A program made the position numbers and the translations under genes. Under the pieces are notes generated by a model. It saw only the letters and a program-made list of their open reading frames with translations. It was not told the DNA's origin and ran no database searches. From NCBI GenBank assembly GCA_021014945.1, contig MU266710.1, forward strand, positions 1 through 19,979: a DNA stretch of 19,979 bases. Reading direction: 5' to 3'. This DNA is from Leucogyrophana mollusca. Its lineage: Eukaryota; Basidiomycota; Agaricomycetes; Boletales. Positions 8,787-19,839 of the stretch are shown here, in pieces; position 1 is the stretch's first letter; each line of letters starts with the position of its first letter.

Positions 8787-9679
8787 ATGCCTCCTGTTGA
8801 TCTCGTAGGGCTCGGTCTTTTCTCCTCGTGTCCAAGGGCTCACCTTTGTCAGTTTGGACTTGATGAGGATCTTGAATCGAACGACGTGAGGGAAGCCCTG
8901 TTGGAGGAGCGATTTGCTCTCTTGGACGAGAGAGACGCCCTCTTGAACGAGAGAGATATTCTCTTGGATGAGACGATTCCTTTTGAAGAACGGGAAGTAC
9001 TCCTGGAAGAGGCGCAGGAACTCTTGGAAGATGTTAGCTACGTGAGTCTTTCTTTGATGTGAAAATATCGATGTTCTTATGATCTTACCAGTTTGTCGCG
9101 CGGGCGCGGGAAGTCATTCGTTGCAACATGGACCACTTGCCGAATGCGGCTGATATTGTGCGTAGCCCATTGGTAATTCCCCAAATACCACTCAATTTCT
9201 GCGTTTCAGGATGATAATCATGCTGCCGGTCTCGTTCAACCTGGAGCACAATTGCAGAGAGTGAGTACACCATAGGCTTGCGTGGATAATGATAGTGTGA
9301 TATAATGTGTATGCTTAGATTTGACGTGAAGAAATTCGTGACGAAAGTCAGTATGTAGCTGAATTGCCTCTCCTTGCTCGTCCTCCGAGGGCCCTTGAAG
9401 CCTTGTTGTCCGTGGTTCGCAATGTCAACGTCACACACCATCAACGAGTGGTACAGCTTTCATCTTTCAAGAGGATATCCGTTGACAGACTCTGTGATTG
9501 CCCAGGCGCGTGTTCAATTGTCATCAAGACACATCATGACAGTCGTCGTCATCATCGTGGTGGCCGTCATATTATGTGCGACCGTCTTGATTAACGACGA
9601 CGCTGGAATTTTGGGTCGCTTGTTTGCTGTCTTCAATCCTGGTTGTATCTCAATTTGGATGGTCACCCATCAACCGTGA
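8787..9679 (+). CDS. Heptad-repeat coiled-coil protein with C-terminal membrane helix (213 aa)
   Basis: Exons: 8787-9041, 9092-9157, 9210-9260, 9352-9447 and 9506-9679. Residues 36 to about 83 are heptads of the form LLxERxx (ALLDERDALLNERDILLDE), a strong coiled-coil pattern. Residues 166-185 (IMTVVVIIVVAVILCATVLI) are a clear membrane helix, followed by a 28-residue tail. The product is therefore probably an oligomeric single-pass membrane protein; I do not recognise the family. Splicing is the weak point. The obvious acceptor for intron 3 (TTAG, 9317) leads at once into TGA at 9321-9323, while CAG at 9349-9351 keeps the frame open to the membrane helix. The model uses the second. It lies 157 bp upstream of the transposase gene, on the same strand. 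Confidence 0.62.
8892..8975 (+). repeat. Four tandem 21-bp units encoding coiled-coil heptads
   Basis: Four successive 21-bp units each encode a heptad with Leu-Leu and Glu-Arg or Asp-Glu at fixed places. Two more diverged heptads follow to about 9030. DNA similarity between units is high in the middle (CTCTTG followed by GA-rich sequence), indicating growth by tandem duplication. Confidence 0.8.
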
Positions 9680-9836
9680 CGTCTTCACATGCCTTTCAAT
9701 GTAACCTTTTTGTTACAAACGTCAATAATTGTCCGTTGTATCCGATCCAAATGAAGTCCATTAATCCTATCGGGATAAGTATATCCATCAATCACATCAA
9801 CTCGGATTCCCGTTCGATGTTCCTTCCAAGTCCACA

Positions 9837-12800
9837 ATGTCCAACTCAAAGCGCTGCCTCTGTCACGCCAACGGATGTGTCGACTTTGAAGCCATAGACC
9901 CCGACACAAACATTCTGTCTCCCGGTCGATTGCTCCATCCGTCTACCGTTCAGCGGCATGCTCAAGACGAAAGGATTTGGCAGAGAGCACTGGTCGCCAA
10001 ACCGAAACCAGACGTCGAGACTCAGATTTTAGCCGCCGCCCTTGCTCGCAGGGATGATATTGACTCGGATCCTGCGGTAACCGCTCGATCCGACATCACC
10101 TCATCGTCTCCATACGGTGCCAGCAAGACCGCCCTGCTAGGCTACGTTCAGGACAACAGTGCACGGTCGCACACTGGATCGCAGGTCGCTTCTGTGGCGC
10201 ATCTCACACAGCCAGCTCAAAACAGCGAATCTCTGCCCCCAGGTGAGACTCGACCCGAGTTTTTGCAGACACTTTCATCTAAATGTTTCTTAAATCCCGC
10301 TTCTCCGACTGTAGAGCAAGGTAAGGATCATCTCTGCAGAACTATCGAATAGCTGTCATGGATTGCGCAGATAAGCTTGCACTTCAAGCAATCTCAGAAC
10401 ATAAAGACCTTTTCAGGGCCATCGTTAGCCAATATCAGCACCCGCCGGGTGGATTGATCTTTGAGGAGACCCCCGTTGCCTCCTCCCCAACGACCCCAGG
10501 ACCCCTCAACTACAAGGCGTCTGCTGCTTTCATCCGACATCAACACTCCATCGACAAAGTTGTCAATCTCTTGGATCAGATTTCTAGTGCAGGCAGTGCC
10601 GCAGTGACTTCGGCGAGGAAGGCACTCATTACGGAGATACAGAAGCACCAGGAGTTTCTGGACCGCAAGAAGGAACAAGACTGGTTACAGCAGAGAGCCA
10701 CAGCCGCGCTGAATGCATCAAGTTCAAAGGCTCCAGTCCTGATCCAAACCGGTTTGTCAATCACGCCTGCTATGACCATTCTTTTCATAATTAAGGCCAT
10801 TGATAGATCACCACTTCCAAAAGCTCCTCGACCTCAGACAAATTGCGATGCCGCTCTTGGCATGCATGATCACGGCAATCGTGCTACACGTACTTACTGG
10901 CCTATCGCGGACACATTCTAACTTCCTTCTGATATCGATCCGCACCATTGTCGTCTCCGCCTGTCTGAAGATTGTAGACGACACGGCGAAAGATTTACAG
11001 GCTCGCCTTGTTCTCAGGAAGAAGATCGCGTTTATGGCCGAGAACTGGCCATCGGACATCCGTACTGCTCTACGACAGTTTGATCTCGACCCCGAGCTCG
11101 TGCAGTATGTTTGCTGCCAGAGCTGCCACACACTCTACGGACCGACTTCAGAGAGTACCGACAATCAAGGGGTATCGAACATACCCGAATTCTGCACTTT
11201 CCAGGAAACACCCTCTAGTCTCCCGTGCGAAACGCGCCTCTTAGACGGCGGTGGACCATCCGCGAAGCCGTTGTGTCGCTACATGTACCAACCACTGCAA
11301 TCGTGGCTGGGCAGGCTTCTCTCCCGTCCTGGTATTGAGCAATCAATGTGTACTAGGCTCGGCGACGTGCGTCCGCAGATGTATGATACATGGGACGGAG
11401 AAGTCTTTCGACAATTCAAAGGACCTGATGGGAAGCCTTACTTCCAGGTATCAAGCGGCGCCTCCGAACTTCGTCTTGTTTTCAGCATGTTCATCGATTG
11501 GTTTTCTCCATGGGGAAGCAAGAAGAATGGCCCACATACGTCGGTTGGCGGTATCTACATGGTTTGCCACAACCTCCCCGTTCATCTTCGCTACCGCATA
11601 GAAAACGTGTACATCGCAGGAATCATACCGGGTCCGAAGGAGCCACAGCTTCATCATCTTAACCATCTACTTCGCCCACTCGTTGACGATCTACTGCAGC
11701 TTTGGTCTCCCGGTGTCTTCCTGACAAGAACCGCCCTGCATAACTTCGGGTGTCTTGTACGTTGCGTTGTCATCCCTCTCGTCTGCGACCTGCCCGCACT
11801 TCGCAAAACCGCCGGTTTTTCTTCCCATAGCGCAGGTAGGTTCTGCTCTTTTTGTCTCCAGATGAAGAGCGATATTGCAAATTTCGACATCTCATCCTGG
11901 AAACGACGGACATGGGAGGAGCATAAAGCGCTAGCCATCGAGTGGAGAGACGCTGCCAGTGCAGCCCTGCGCGAATCTCTGTTCGACAGACATGGGATCA
12001 GGTACTCGGAGTTGCTTCGCTTGCCCTACTGGGATCCCACCAAGTTCTCAGTAGTCGAGTCTATGCACAACCTTTTCCTTGGGGAGCTCCAACATCACTG
12101 CCGCAACATCCTTGGGATGGACGCAGAGTCTCTTGATCCCACCCAGGCTCGCATTCAACCACATAATGCAGAGGAGCAACAGAAGTTCCTGAACGAGGGT
12201 ATTAGCGCAATACAGCGCGGGTCGTTTAGTGCATTGGAGAAGTTGCGGAGGGGTTACATTGTCGCTCTGGCGCATGCCAACAACGTCGAGCCCCGAAAGC
12301 CTCCCGAAGAAGATGTTCTCAAACACCACAGAAGGCAAGATGCTGTAGTCGGCAAGGCAGCCTACGCAAGAGCCCTGATACAGTGGGTAAGTCCGATTCA
12401 TATCCAAGACTCCCAGATCTTCCTGGCCACATTCCTTCGCTAATTCATTCATCAGTACAAGGATTATGATGGCGTGGAGATTCGCTGCCCCGTGACGTTT
12501 CCGCGTCCAGTGGTCGATCTGTCGACTGCATGGACCAACGGACCCAGGGTCACCCTTCTCAACCAGAGCGTACTGAAAGAAGTATGGGCTGACATGAAGA
12601 AAACAACATTACCCACCTGGATGAGCCGCGCACCTCGCAATCTTGGATGCAAAAGCCACGGGAAGCTCAAAGCTGATCAGTGGCGCACAGCATGCATGGT
12701 CAATCTCGTGATCACGCTTTGCAGACTCTGGGGAACATCATCAGCCGACCCGAAGAAGAAATCGATCCTTCAAAACTTTCTTTCTCTTGTGATCGCCGTC

Positions 12801-13845
12801 CGCTGGGCAACTATGCGGTCCACCTCAAATCAACACATCGAGATTGTAGAAGCATATTTCCAGTACTACATGAAGACTGTTGTCGACATCTTTGGGACCG
12901 CATGCTTGGTTGCCAATAACCATTTATCCTTCCATCTGGCGGAGTGCATGCGTGGATTTGGGCCCGTCCATGGCTGGTGGGCGTTTCCTTTCGAACGCTT
13001 CAACGGAATCCTGCAGCGATACAATACAAACCAGAAGCTTGGTAAGTGATTATGAAAAATGCGGTCGTGTTTAAAATCGGCTTAATGGACTGAACTTAGG
13101 CGAAATTGAACTGACGTTCATACGAAGTTTCTGTCGCGGGGGGAGTCTTAAGGCGTTAATGACACAGGATGGCCTTCCAGACGCACTTGCTGAGCTCCGT
13201 CCCATCATTCACCAGTATTTCGGGTCAGACTTTCGCGGGACGTTACTGAACGATCTTCTTTCGATGGGGGCAAGCAATGACGGTTCTGAGGTTCCCTCTA
13301 ACAGCAATGACAAGTTCGACATGCTTTCGGACGGCCTTTATTACAAGCTATTGACGCGCATCAACCATGATTCTTTCCCGTTGACCTTTCGGTCGTTTCG
13401 AGAGCCACAGGAATCTCCAGCACTAGCACTAGACCCACGGATGCAGTTCAAGAAGACCGTCAAATATCGAGGTGTTTCGTTTTCAACTGCTGGCTATCAT
13501 GTTGGCAACAGCTACATCCTTTTCAGGTCTCGCTCTACCGATGACATTCGTGCCGGACAAATCCATGGGATTTTCGTTCATTCTCGTCCGGGCCCTCAGA
13601 ATTCGACGATCGCTGAATTCTTCTACGTGGTAAAACAATTCAAGGCACTCGACGAAAGCCAAGCTATACACGACCCCTATCGATTGTACTCACTCTTGGA
13701 TACCAGGCTGTATCTCGACGAGTTCGATCCGGAGGACATGGTGATCAAGACTTGTGACATAACCAGTCACTTTGCGAGCTGTCCTTACGAGAGCAGCGAG
13801 CTGCAAAGGAAGTGTCGCGTCGTCGTATCCCTTGATCGGGTATGA
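9837..13845 (+). CDS. Tnp2-family (Transposase_21) CACTA-type transposase (1258 aa)
   Basis: Exons: 9837-10320, 10371-10751, 10807-12386, 12456-13041 and 13100-13845. The frame is open throughout, so the protein looks intact. The N-terminus has a Cys-rich patch (CLCHANGC, then RHAQDER) suggesting a zinc-binding DNA-recognition module. Residues 391-396 read CCQSCH, followed by LYGP, a typical Tnp2 zinc motif. The catalytic core follows: D616 in LVCDLPALRK, an FCSFC zinc pair near 640, SMHNLFLG at 707-714, and E995 in WWAFPFERFNGILQR. Known role: cut-and-paste DNA transposition acting on terminal repeats in the nucleus. In relatives the motif before MHN is usually D-x-MH; here it is E706-S-MH, which may matter if that Asp is a catalytic residue. 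Introns are 50-69 nt. No TATA box is obvious upstream. It is assigned to Tnp2 rather than to the KDZ or Plavaka families on the CCxxC and SMHNLFLG motifs. Confidence 0.93.
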
Positions 13846-14221
13846 TCCATTCGTTTTCTTATTGAACGCAAACGCTCATGTTGTATACCAGAATTGAATC
13901 GTTTGGAAATAAAAAGTTGACACTGGTGTGTAAAGGTGGTGCGTGGCTGTGGGGGTCTCGGGGTTGCAATACAAACAGTAGGCGTCCAAAAGACTACAAA
14001 GTCATCCATTGCTATAAAAAATACACAGATGTCAAAATTATCTAGGTATAGTACTAGATGTAGTTGTAAGCCTACATGATGATCGGTGGAGTACAGGAAT
14101 GATGTGAATCGCTATACCAGATAACCCAGGAAGATGAAAGAAGATATATTGAAATCGTGAACGCAAAGTAGCGCGGTATGGATGAAATCATGATGGATTG
14201 GAAAGTGCGAAAAAACCTTAA
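13846..14221. other. Convergent intergenic region (376 bp), no gene seen
   Basis: This lies between the stop of the transposase (plus) and the stop of the RING gene (minus), so it should hold two 3' untranslated regions. It is AT-rich in parts, with AATAAA at 13908-13913 about 65 bp after the transposase stop, a plausible polyadenylation signal. No open frame of note. Confidence 0.5.
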
Positions 14222-15219
14222 TCAAGCACGGAAAACGCCTGCCCAGATGTCATCGTCCTCCAAGTGGGGATTGACGATAGCGGGCTCCTTTGGTGGACCC
14301 AACGTCGTCGAGATGACCGCGACTAAGTCTTTAAGAAGGGGGACCTCGACAGGCCTCTTGCGGACAGAGGAACGACACAAAGGGCATTTGTAGAGGAGAA
14401 CGTGGATAAACGCTTGTTGGAAGAGGAATTCAAGCGTCTGAGCAGTGTAGGGAGGGTGGGCATGCTCCTCGGGAACGTCTCGATACTTGAGTTGTTCAGA
14501 TAGTGAGCTCTGGAACCACTGGCGAAGGCAATCATAGCAAAAGGTGTGATTGCACTCCACGATCCTAGAATGTAAACGCGATTAGCGAAGAACGAACGGG
14601 TCATTGTACTTATGAAACTCACGTGAAAAGCCGCTCCATGCACATCGTGCAAATGGAACAAGTAATCGCCTCGTCCTTTGAAGCGATAAACTACAGTGGA
14701 CTATTGAGCTAATGCCTGCATCTGGACATCATCAGGTCCTACCTTGTCGATATCCTTCTTGAGGTTGGCCAACGTGGCCGCTATCGCGTCTCTGTCCTTC
14801 TCTGCCTGATTCTTCGCCTTAACGAGCTTCGCTTTCTCCTTAGAGAAGTCCTGGATATTGTTAATTAGTTTCGTTTGCGGAGGCAGCCCGAGTGAGCAAG
14901 CATACCGATCGCTCTTTTGTAACATGCTTTTCAAGGAAATCGGTAACTTTTGAGATCGCCTACGCATAATGGAAATGTCAGATAGAGATAGACTACAAAT
15001 ACCATAACTAACAAAGCGAGTGGCCCGAACGTCGTGGTGAAGGCTATCGTCAGTGTCACTCCCGCTGCCGGAGGTACGCGGAGATGACAGCGAGGTAGAC
15101 GAGGAGGATGGGCTGGAATCCGACGATGACGAGGGGCACGACGAACGAACAGGACGCAGGTTATAGGGCGACGCCTGAGCCCTGGTCTGGCGGCTGGGGG
15201 TAGTACGAGAGACGACCAT
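14222..15219 (-). CDS. Coiled-coil C3HC4 RING-finger protein, probable E3 ubiquitin ligase (259 aa)
   Basis: Exons on the minus strand: 15219-15013, 14959-14906, 14850-14743, 14690-14623 and 14564-14222. Residues 1-69 are Ser-rich and disordered. Residues 75-121 are highly charged and helical (KAKLVKAKNQAEKDRDAI), a likely coiled coil. The RING has C134 and C137 (CSIC), C150, H152, C155 and C158 (ECNHTFCYDC), then C206 and C209 (CPLC). All eight ligands are present, with an unusually long 47-residue gap before the last pair. Known: such domains bind E2 enzymes and drive ubiquitin transfer; the substrate is unknown. The acceptor at 14691 rather than 14694 or further upstream was chosen because only it joins the coiled coil to the CSIC frame. 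A TATAAATA box lies 49 bp upstream. An in-frame ATG at 15255 would add 12 residues, but it lies close to the TATA box. Confidence 0.88.
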
Positions 15220-15672
15220 GAAGATGGAAAGTTGGAGAAATCTGGATAGTGGCAACGATTTACCCCATATTTATACCAGTGGCTCGAGGGTGAGCCACCC
15301 CCCGAGGCATGGCCAACACAAAGAACGAAGGAAAGCCTTTGAGCTTTCGACGTTCCTTTTGATGACTTTCCTAACCTTTCCCGACCGAACGCCTAAAACG
15401 GTTGATGACATAATTGAGCCTGTCGGCACCTCTAATCAAGTCATCTGTACCTTTTCAAATCAAAGGCGAAAATTCCTCCCTTTCACTCTCGAGCCTTTGG
15501 AAACCTTTGGCTCGCTGCGCACAATGATTGCCTCGATACGCATGATAAAGGCTACGGGACACTCCTTCCCAAATGGACCAGATTTTGGGTGCCTTTGTCC
15601 GCCGTTCTCGCCCATATATTCCTCCCTCATTGGCACGTTTAGCACCACCACATTCCCTACTGATCTATAACC
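15220..15672. promoter_or_regulatory. Divergent intergenic region between the RING gene and the 13-exon gene (453 bp)
   Basis: It must hold promoters for both neighbours. The RING gene has a clear TATA box; the plus-strand gene has only a weak ATATAT near 15613. Several copies of CCTTT/GCCTTTG (for example 15334-15342 and the pair at 15495-15511) form short direct repeats that could be protein-binding sites. No gene-like frame was found. Confidence 0.5.
15268..15275 (-). promoter_or_regulatory. TATA box of the RING gene
   Basis: The minus strand reads TATAAATA, 49 bp upstream of the ATG at 15219. Sequence and spacing fit a core promoter with a short leader. Confidence 0.5.
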
Positions 15673-18600
15673 ATGTCCGAGCGCGCTGGAAGCGCTCCCT
15701 ACGTTCATTCTTCAGCATCCCAACCCTCTGGTCACGGTTCAAACACTCATTCCACCGGTCCTGGAGTCCCTGCTGCTCCTGACACTTCCCCCGCCGCTAG
15801 CACTCTTTCCACTGCTCCCCAGGACTCTGGAAGTGCTTCTAATAATCAATATACGAACGCGGGCCCGTATGGAGAGGAAGCTTCCGCCCCCAGCTTTCCT
15901 CCACTCCCGTATTCTGGCGTTTGGTCTCCTTCAGCTATTGGTGCCTCGAAACGTGGTTCGGACGCAGATTGGACGCAAGGTCACCACGACCCGAAGTCTC
16001 TCAAATCTGACGAGTCCTCGGTTGCACCGCAAGTAGTGCAGGTGAGAGCATTCCCATGATCAGCACATCACTCTCACATCAAATGCTAGCGAATCTCCTC
16101 TGATGAGCAATCATCCTCGGGTGGAAGAGGCGTTTTTCAGTCTATTATGAGCAAGTTCCGAGTACCAATATTCTCGGTACCACCTTCGGCATCGCCTGTG
16201 CGAGCTGCGATTCATCGAGAGCCTTCGTTTTCGGGAATCGTCGAGGTATGCTTCCTAGAACCTGGGTTAGCACACTCACTAACCCGAATCTAGGGGATCA
16301 GAGGTCCTAACGTATCAGGCTCATCACGTGGCAAAGGCGTCGCAACGCTCTCCCGGCAAAATAGCACGTCAAGTGCTGTCTCAGCTGAATCCTCGCAACT
16401 GGCTGTGGCTAATGACTCCCGCCCTCGTGCGAGTAGAACATCGTCACGGCAAGGATCTCTTTCGTCCGTAGGAACGCAGCGGACAGTCAGACAGTTATCA
16501 ATTTTAGAGCATTCCGATGACACACACAGGGTACGCGCCATGTCGCTCATTTTCGGAGCCAGACTCTCATTTTCAGCCTTGTTATTCTGCTGTCCAGGCT
16601 ACGTCCCTGCTTCCCCGCATAGACGAGGGAGATATCATGCTTACCATGCCTCAGTCGGTAAGCCATCGTCTTCTGCACCATGGTTCTCGCTAACCTTTAC
16701 ACAATACCAGAGGGTCGCCCCGCATCCCGCAGCAGCTGCAGGTAGTACTCAGCAGGATGTAGCTCATCCTCGTATCCCTGAAAATGCCTCTTTCAACTTT
16801 GGTGCTCCGCTCAATCGCACCGGCGCTCTCTATGCGAGCCAGCCAGTCAACGCCCGAGCTGTTGCGACTGGCTCTGCCCCTGTCTCCGTGTTACCTCGCA
16901 TAGACGAGGGAGCTATCACACCCTCTCATTTGGTAAGTCATCGTCTTCCAGTGACGGCTTCCATTAACCCTCCACACAAACCAAGATTGTTGCACCGCAT
17001 CCTACAACAGTTGCAAGTAGTACTCAGCAGAACACTACTCATCCTCGCATTTCCGAAGACGCGGCTTTCAACTTTGGTGCTCCGTTCACTCCCACTGGAG
17101 CCTCCATTGCGAGCCAGTCGGTCAATGCCACAGATATAGCGACCGGCTTTGTCCCAGTCTCCGCTAACGTCGATCCTCCGCATCCGGCTCAAAATGTATG
17201 TCGTGATCAATCTGCGATTTGGACTTATCTTACTCGTATCTCAATGCGAATTAGGCTCCCAGTGGCTTTTTGGGTGACCTGATCCCGCCGTTGACATTTG
17301 CTCCATTCCCTGCGCATATGGTTCAGAATGTGAGTCGCAGTGAACTAGCTATGCTTTGTGCTGACGCACGTGGGACAGAACTATTCGGGGCCAAACGATA
17401 ATGCGACGACATCGCAGAATGTCTCTCCGCAGACCGCAGAACTAATTAAGATTCTGACAGATTCCAACTCACAACCACCCGACATAAATGTAGTTGACGC
17501 AATGAACACCTTTTTTGTCCGTCCATGTCTATGCCTTTCGGTGACTATTGCTGACAAAAATGGACAGGACGATTGGTCAGGAGACGTGGAAATGCCGGTG
17601 GATACAACACTTCCCCCGTTCACGGCAATCCTGGTAAGCCGTTACTCATCCCGCCGAATATGGCGCTGATCATAGTCCTTAGGACGGAAATGATGCGGGA
17701 GACGAGAACAACACTAGAAGCTCCAGTGATGGGCTCAGCAACCACACGAGGAAAAAGGCCAGCACCTCTCGCGTCTCTGCTCCTCGGAAGCGACGAGGAG
17801 TCTCCAAGAAGGGCAAAGAGAATGAAACACAGCCCAGCCCCTCCGCTGACCACGAACAAACCGAGGTGAGCTTGCAGTTTGAATGTGGCGCCAAAGGCAC
17901 CAGTCTCACCCCCAACATCATTCCAAGAACGCTATCGCAAGCGCCTTCACGATCGCATCCCCCCCGACATGGCCAAACTTCGCCCACCCCGGCAACGCTA
18001 TACCCTCTGCGCCTCAAGCCGGCCCCTCTTTTACTGGGCAGCACAATCCCTGGCAAAACCCTCCTTTACCAGCTAACATCGAATCAAACGGCGAATACGG
18101 TCCTTTGCTCACATTCATGTCAAATCGACTCGACCAAATGTCATCATTCATCCACCAAAGCCAGGCCCATCAGGCGACTATGACACAGACGTATGGCGCT
18201 GTGCAACAGATGCTCGAAGCCACCGCCAAACTTCAATGTACGATCCTGGCGTCTTCTGGCGAGAATCGAAACACGACGTTCCATCCTATGGCGCCGCGAG
18301 AGACTCGAACCAGACGAGCGTTCGTCCCCAGGGACGACAGTGACACCACTTCAGCCGATGCATCCAAATCTCTGACTAAAGAGGAATGCAAGGAGTACGA
18401 CAACTTTTTGGTATGTTTGCGACTTATATGCCGCCCATGCTTTCTTTAATTGTTCATTTCCAGGCTTGCATTCGAAGGCACACACTTATCCTGTTGAAAA
18501 TCAAAGACTTGAAGTACATTTGCAACACTCCTTGCGTGCTGAGTGAGGAGGAACACGACGCTTTTGACCAAGAGTTGCCAGGAAGTATTGTCATCTCGTC

Positions 18601-19739
18601 GACCAACTTTCGGGTCGACCTCTCTCGTGATCGCAATACTCCTTTCAATCTCGAAGCCTGTAGCGTGTTCGCTAAAGACTTCTACGACAAAGTTGTCAAC
18701 GATCAATGGTATTCCCGGCCAGCAATACCAGAACGTTATCGTGACGTGGATACGATCGAGCTTGCTTTCTACAACCACCTCCGTTATATCAAAGAACGTT
18801 ATACTCAAATGCGAGCGCCGAAAGGGGTCAACGAAAAAAGATTGCAGAAGTCCTCTCGGGGGACGCGGAAACGTCGTGTACGTCATCTGTGAGGTTGACA
18901 TTTGCTTCAATTGACTTTTTTGTTAGTTATATAAAGACCGTCTGGAAGCGGTCACTCAGTCGGATTCGCTCAGTAAACATGCCAGTTTGCTGGAAGCGGT
19001 GCGGGCTCAAGGAATGAGCTCAGACGAGTCCGATCGTGAAGATGGCGAAGATGGAAAGAAAGCAAAGTCGAATTCCTTCTCGCGCGTATATCCTGCCTGG
19101 CGCAGCTCTCAGTTAGCTGGATTCCTCTGGCACTTAGACAATGTCGTGGCTGCCAACCGAGCACCCTTGGTGGGAACACGAAAACGACCCGGTGCAGCAG
19201 CACGCCTCCGCCCTCATTCGCAGAAAATCAACAAGGACGCACCAGCGCCTCCCGGTCTTCCACGCAACTGTTACGAGAGAGACTGGTTAGCCAGCGTTGA
19301 ACGACTGTTCCCTCGTCAGTTCAAAGCTCTTAACATTCAGCAATTTGACTATGCGTTCGATGGTTTCGAAGACAGCCTACCCACCTCTCAGGGCATCAGT
19401 GGTGCCCAGTCGTCACCAATGGAGTTGCTCATGGACATCGAGGATACGGGCAGCCTGCAGCCTGCCATTATCGGGATCCTTTCCGCGTCTGCGTCAACTT
19501 CTGCACCGCAAGTGCCTATGGACGGCGTGGATACAGGCAGCCTGCAGCCTTCCATTAGTGGAGGCCTTTCCGCACCTGCCGCAACCGCGCCGAGTGTCGT
19601 TAACACGCAGGTCAACGCAATACAGAACGTCCTTGAGGGCCGGACGTCGAACACAGCAGGTACTAGTCCTGAGGCGGTCACCGTGCTGGCCACGGTACAG
19701 ACAAGGAGTCAAGGAGCCCCCGAGAATGTCGGGACCTAG
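15673..19739 (+). CDS. Large low-complexity, probably nuclear protein; candidate accessory transposon protein (1132 aa)
   Basis: Thirteen exons: 15673-16041, 16090-16245, 16294-16530, 16598-16657, 16711-16932, 16986-17195, 17255-17329, 17379-17489, 17568-17633, 17683-17865, 17928-18410, 18464-18877 and 18927-19739; every intron is phase 0. Residues 1 to about 560 are Ser/Pro-rich and disordered, with basic clusters at about 525-547 (RKK, then RKRRGVSKKGK) that look like nuclear signals. Residues about 700-1010 look folded: EECKEYDNFL, then SILVISST-like strands, then GMSSDESD at 891-898 and APPGLPRNCYERDWL. I recall proteins with a GMSSDESD-type motif in many agaricomycetes near transposases, but cannot name a family. 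By analogy with TnpA of CACTA elements it may bind subterminal DNA; that is speculation. The tail holds two 29-residue repeats. The acceptor of exon 11 (CCAAG, 17927) could instead be CAG at 17903. The transcript runs toward the right terminal repeat. Confidence 0.82.
16598..17195 (+). repeat. Tandem duplication of an exon-intron-exon unit, about 280 bp
   Basis: Two copies lie head to tail at an offset of 275-281 bp. Exon end plus donor (CGCATAGACGAGGGAG ... GGTAAG) occurs at 16616 and 16897, and the following exon (GTAGTACTCAGCAG, then CAACTTTGGTGCTCCG) at 16742 and 17017. The copied part includes the intron between them, whose start is alike (GGTAAGCCATCGTCTT, GGTAAGTCATCGTCTT). Encoded proteins share VAPHP, HPRI and FNFGAP motifs. 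Confidence 0.9.
19431..19604 (+). repeat. Two in-frame 87-bp repeats near the C-terminus of the 13-exon gene
   Basis: Copies start at 19431 and 19518. Both encode MD-x-x-DTGSLQP followed by an Ile/Gly stretch, LSA and an Ala/Pro run (residues 1031-1059 and 1060 to about 1088). The period of 29 codons keeps the frame. Confidence 0.85.
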
Positions 19740-19839
19740 TCGCGCGGCGCAGGAGGTCATTTCCATGTCGGGTAGCGAGAAGACCTAGCCTTAGGTGTAA
19801 TCAACTACATACATTTGGAAGTGGGCGTCAATAGACATA

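Noticed and set aside
10243..10314. Possible extra intron in the first transposase exon with a 6-nt microexon
   Set aside because: Splice-like sites exist and phase would hold, but the frame is open without it and a 6-nt exon is unlikely, so the simpler model was kept.
10800..12443. A 547-codon frame taken as a separate gene starting at 10800
   Set aside because: Splicing across 10752-10806 and 12387-12455 joins it in phase to upstream and downstream exons, giving one long Tnp2 transposase.
9837..13845. Assignment to the KDZ or Plavaka families
   Set aside because: The CCxxC with LYGP motif, the SMHNLFLG motif and FPFERFNG fit Tnp2 (Transposase_21) better than the motifs I associate with KDZ or Plavaka transposases.
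16405..17139. A 244-codon open frame on the plus strand
   Set aside because: It follows the correct frame in part but reads through three introns with good splice sites; the duplicated motifs align only in the spliced frame.
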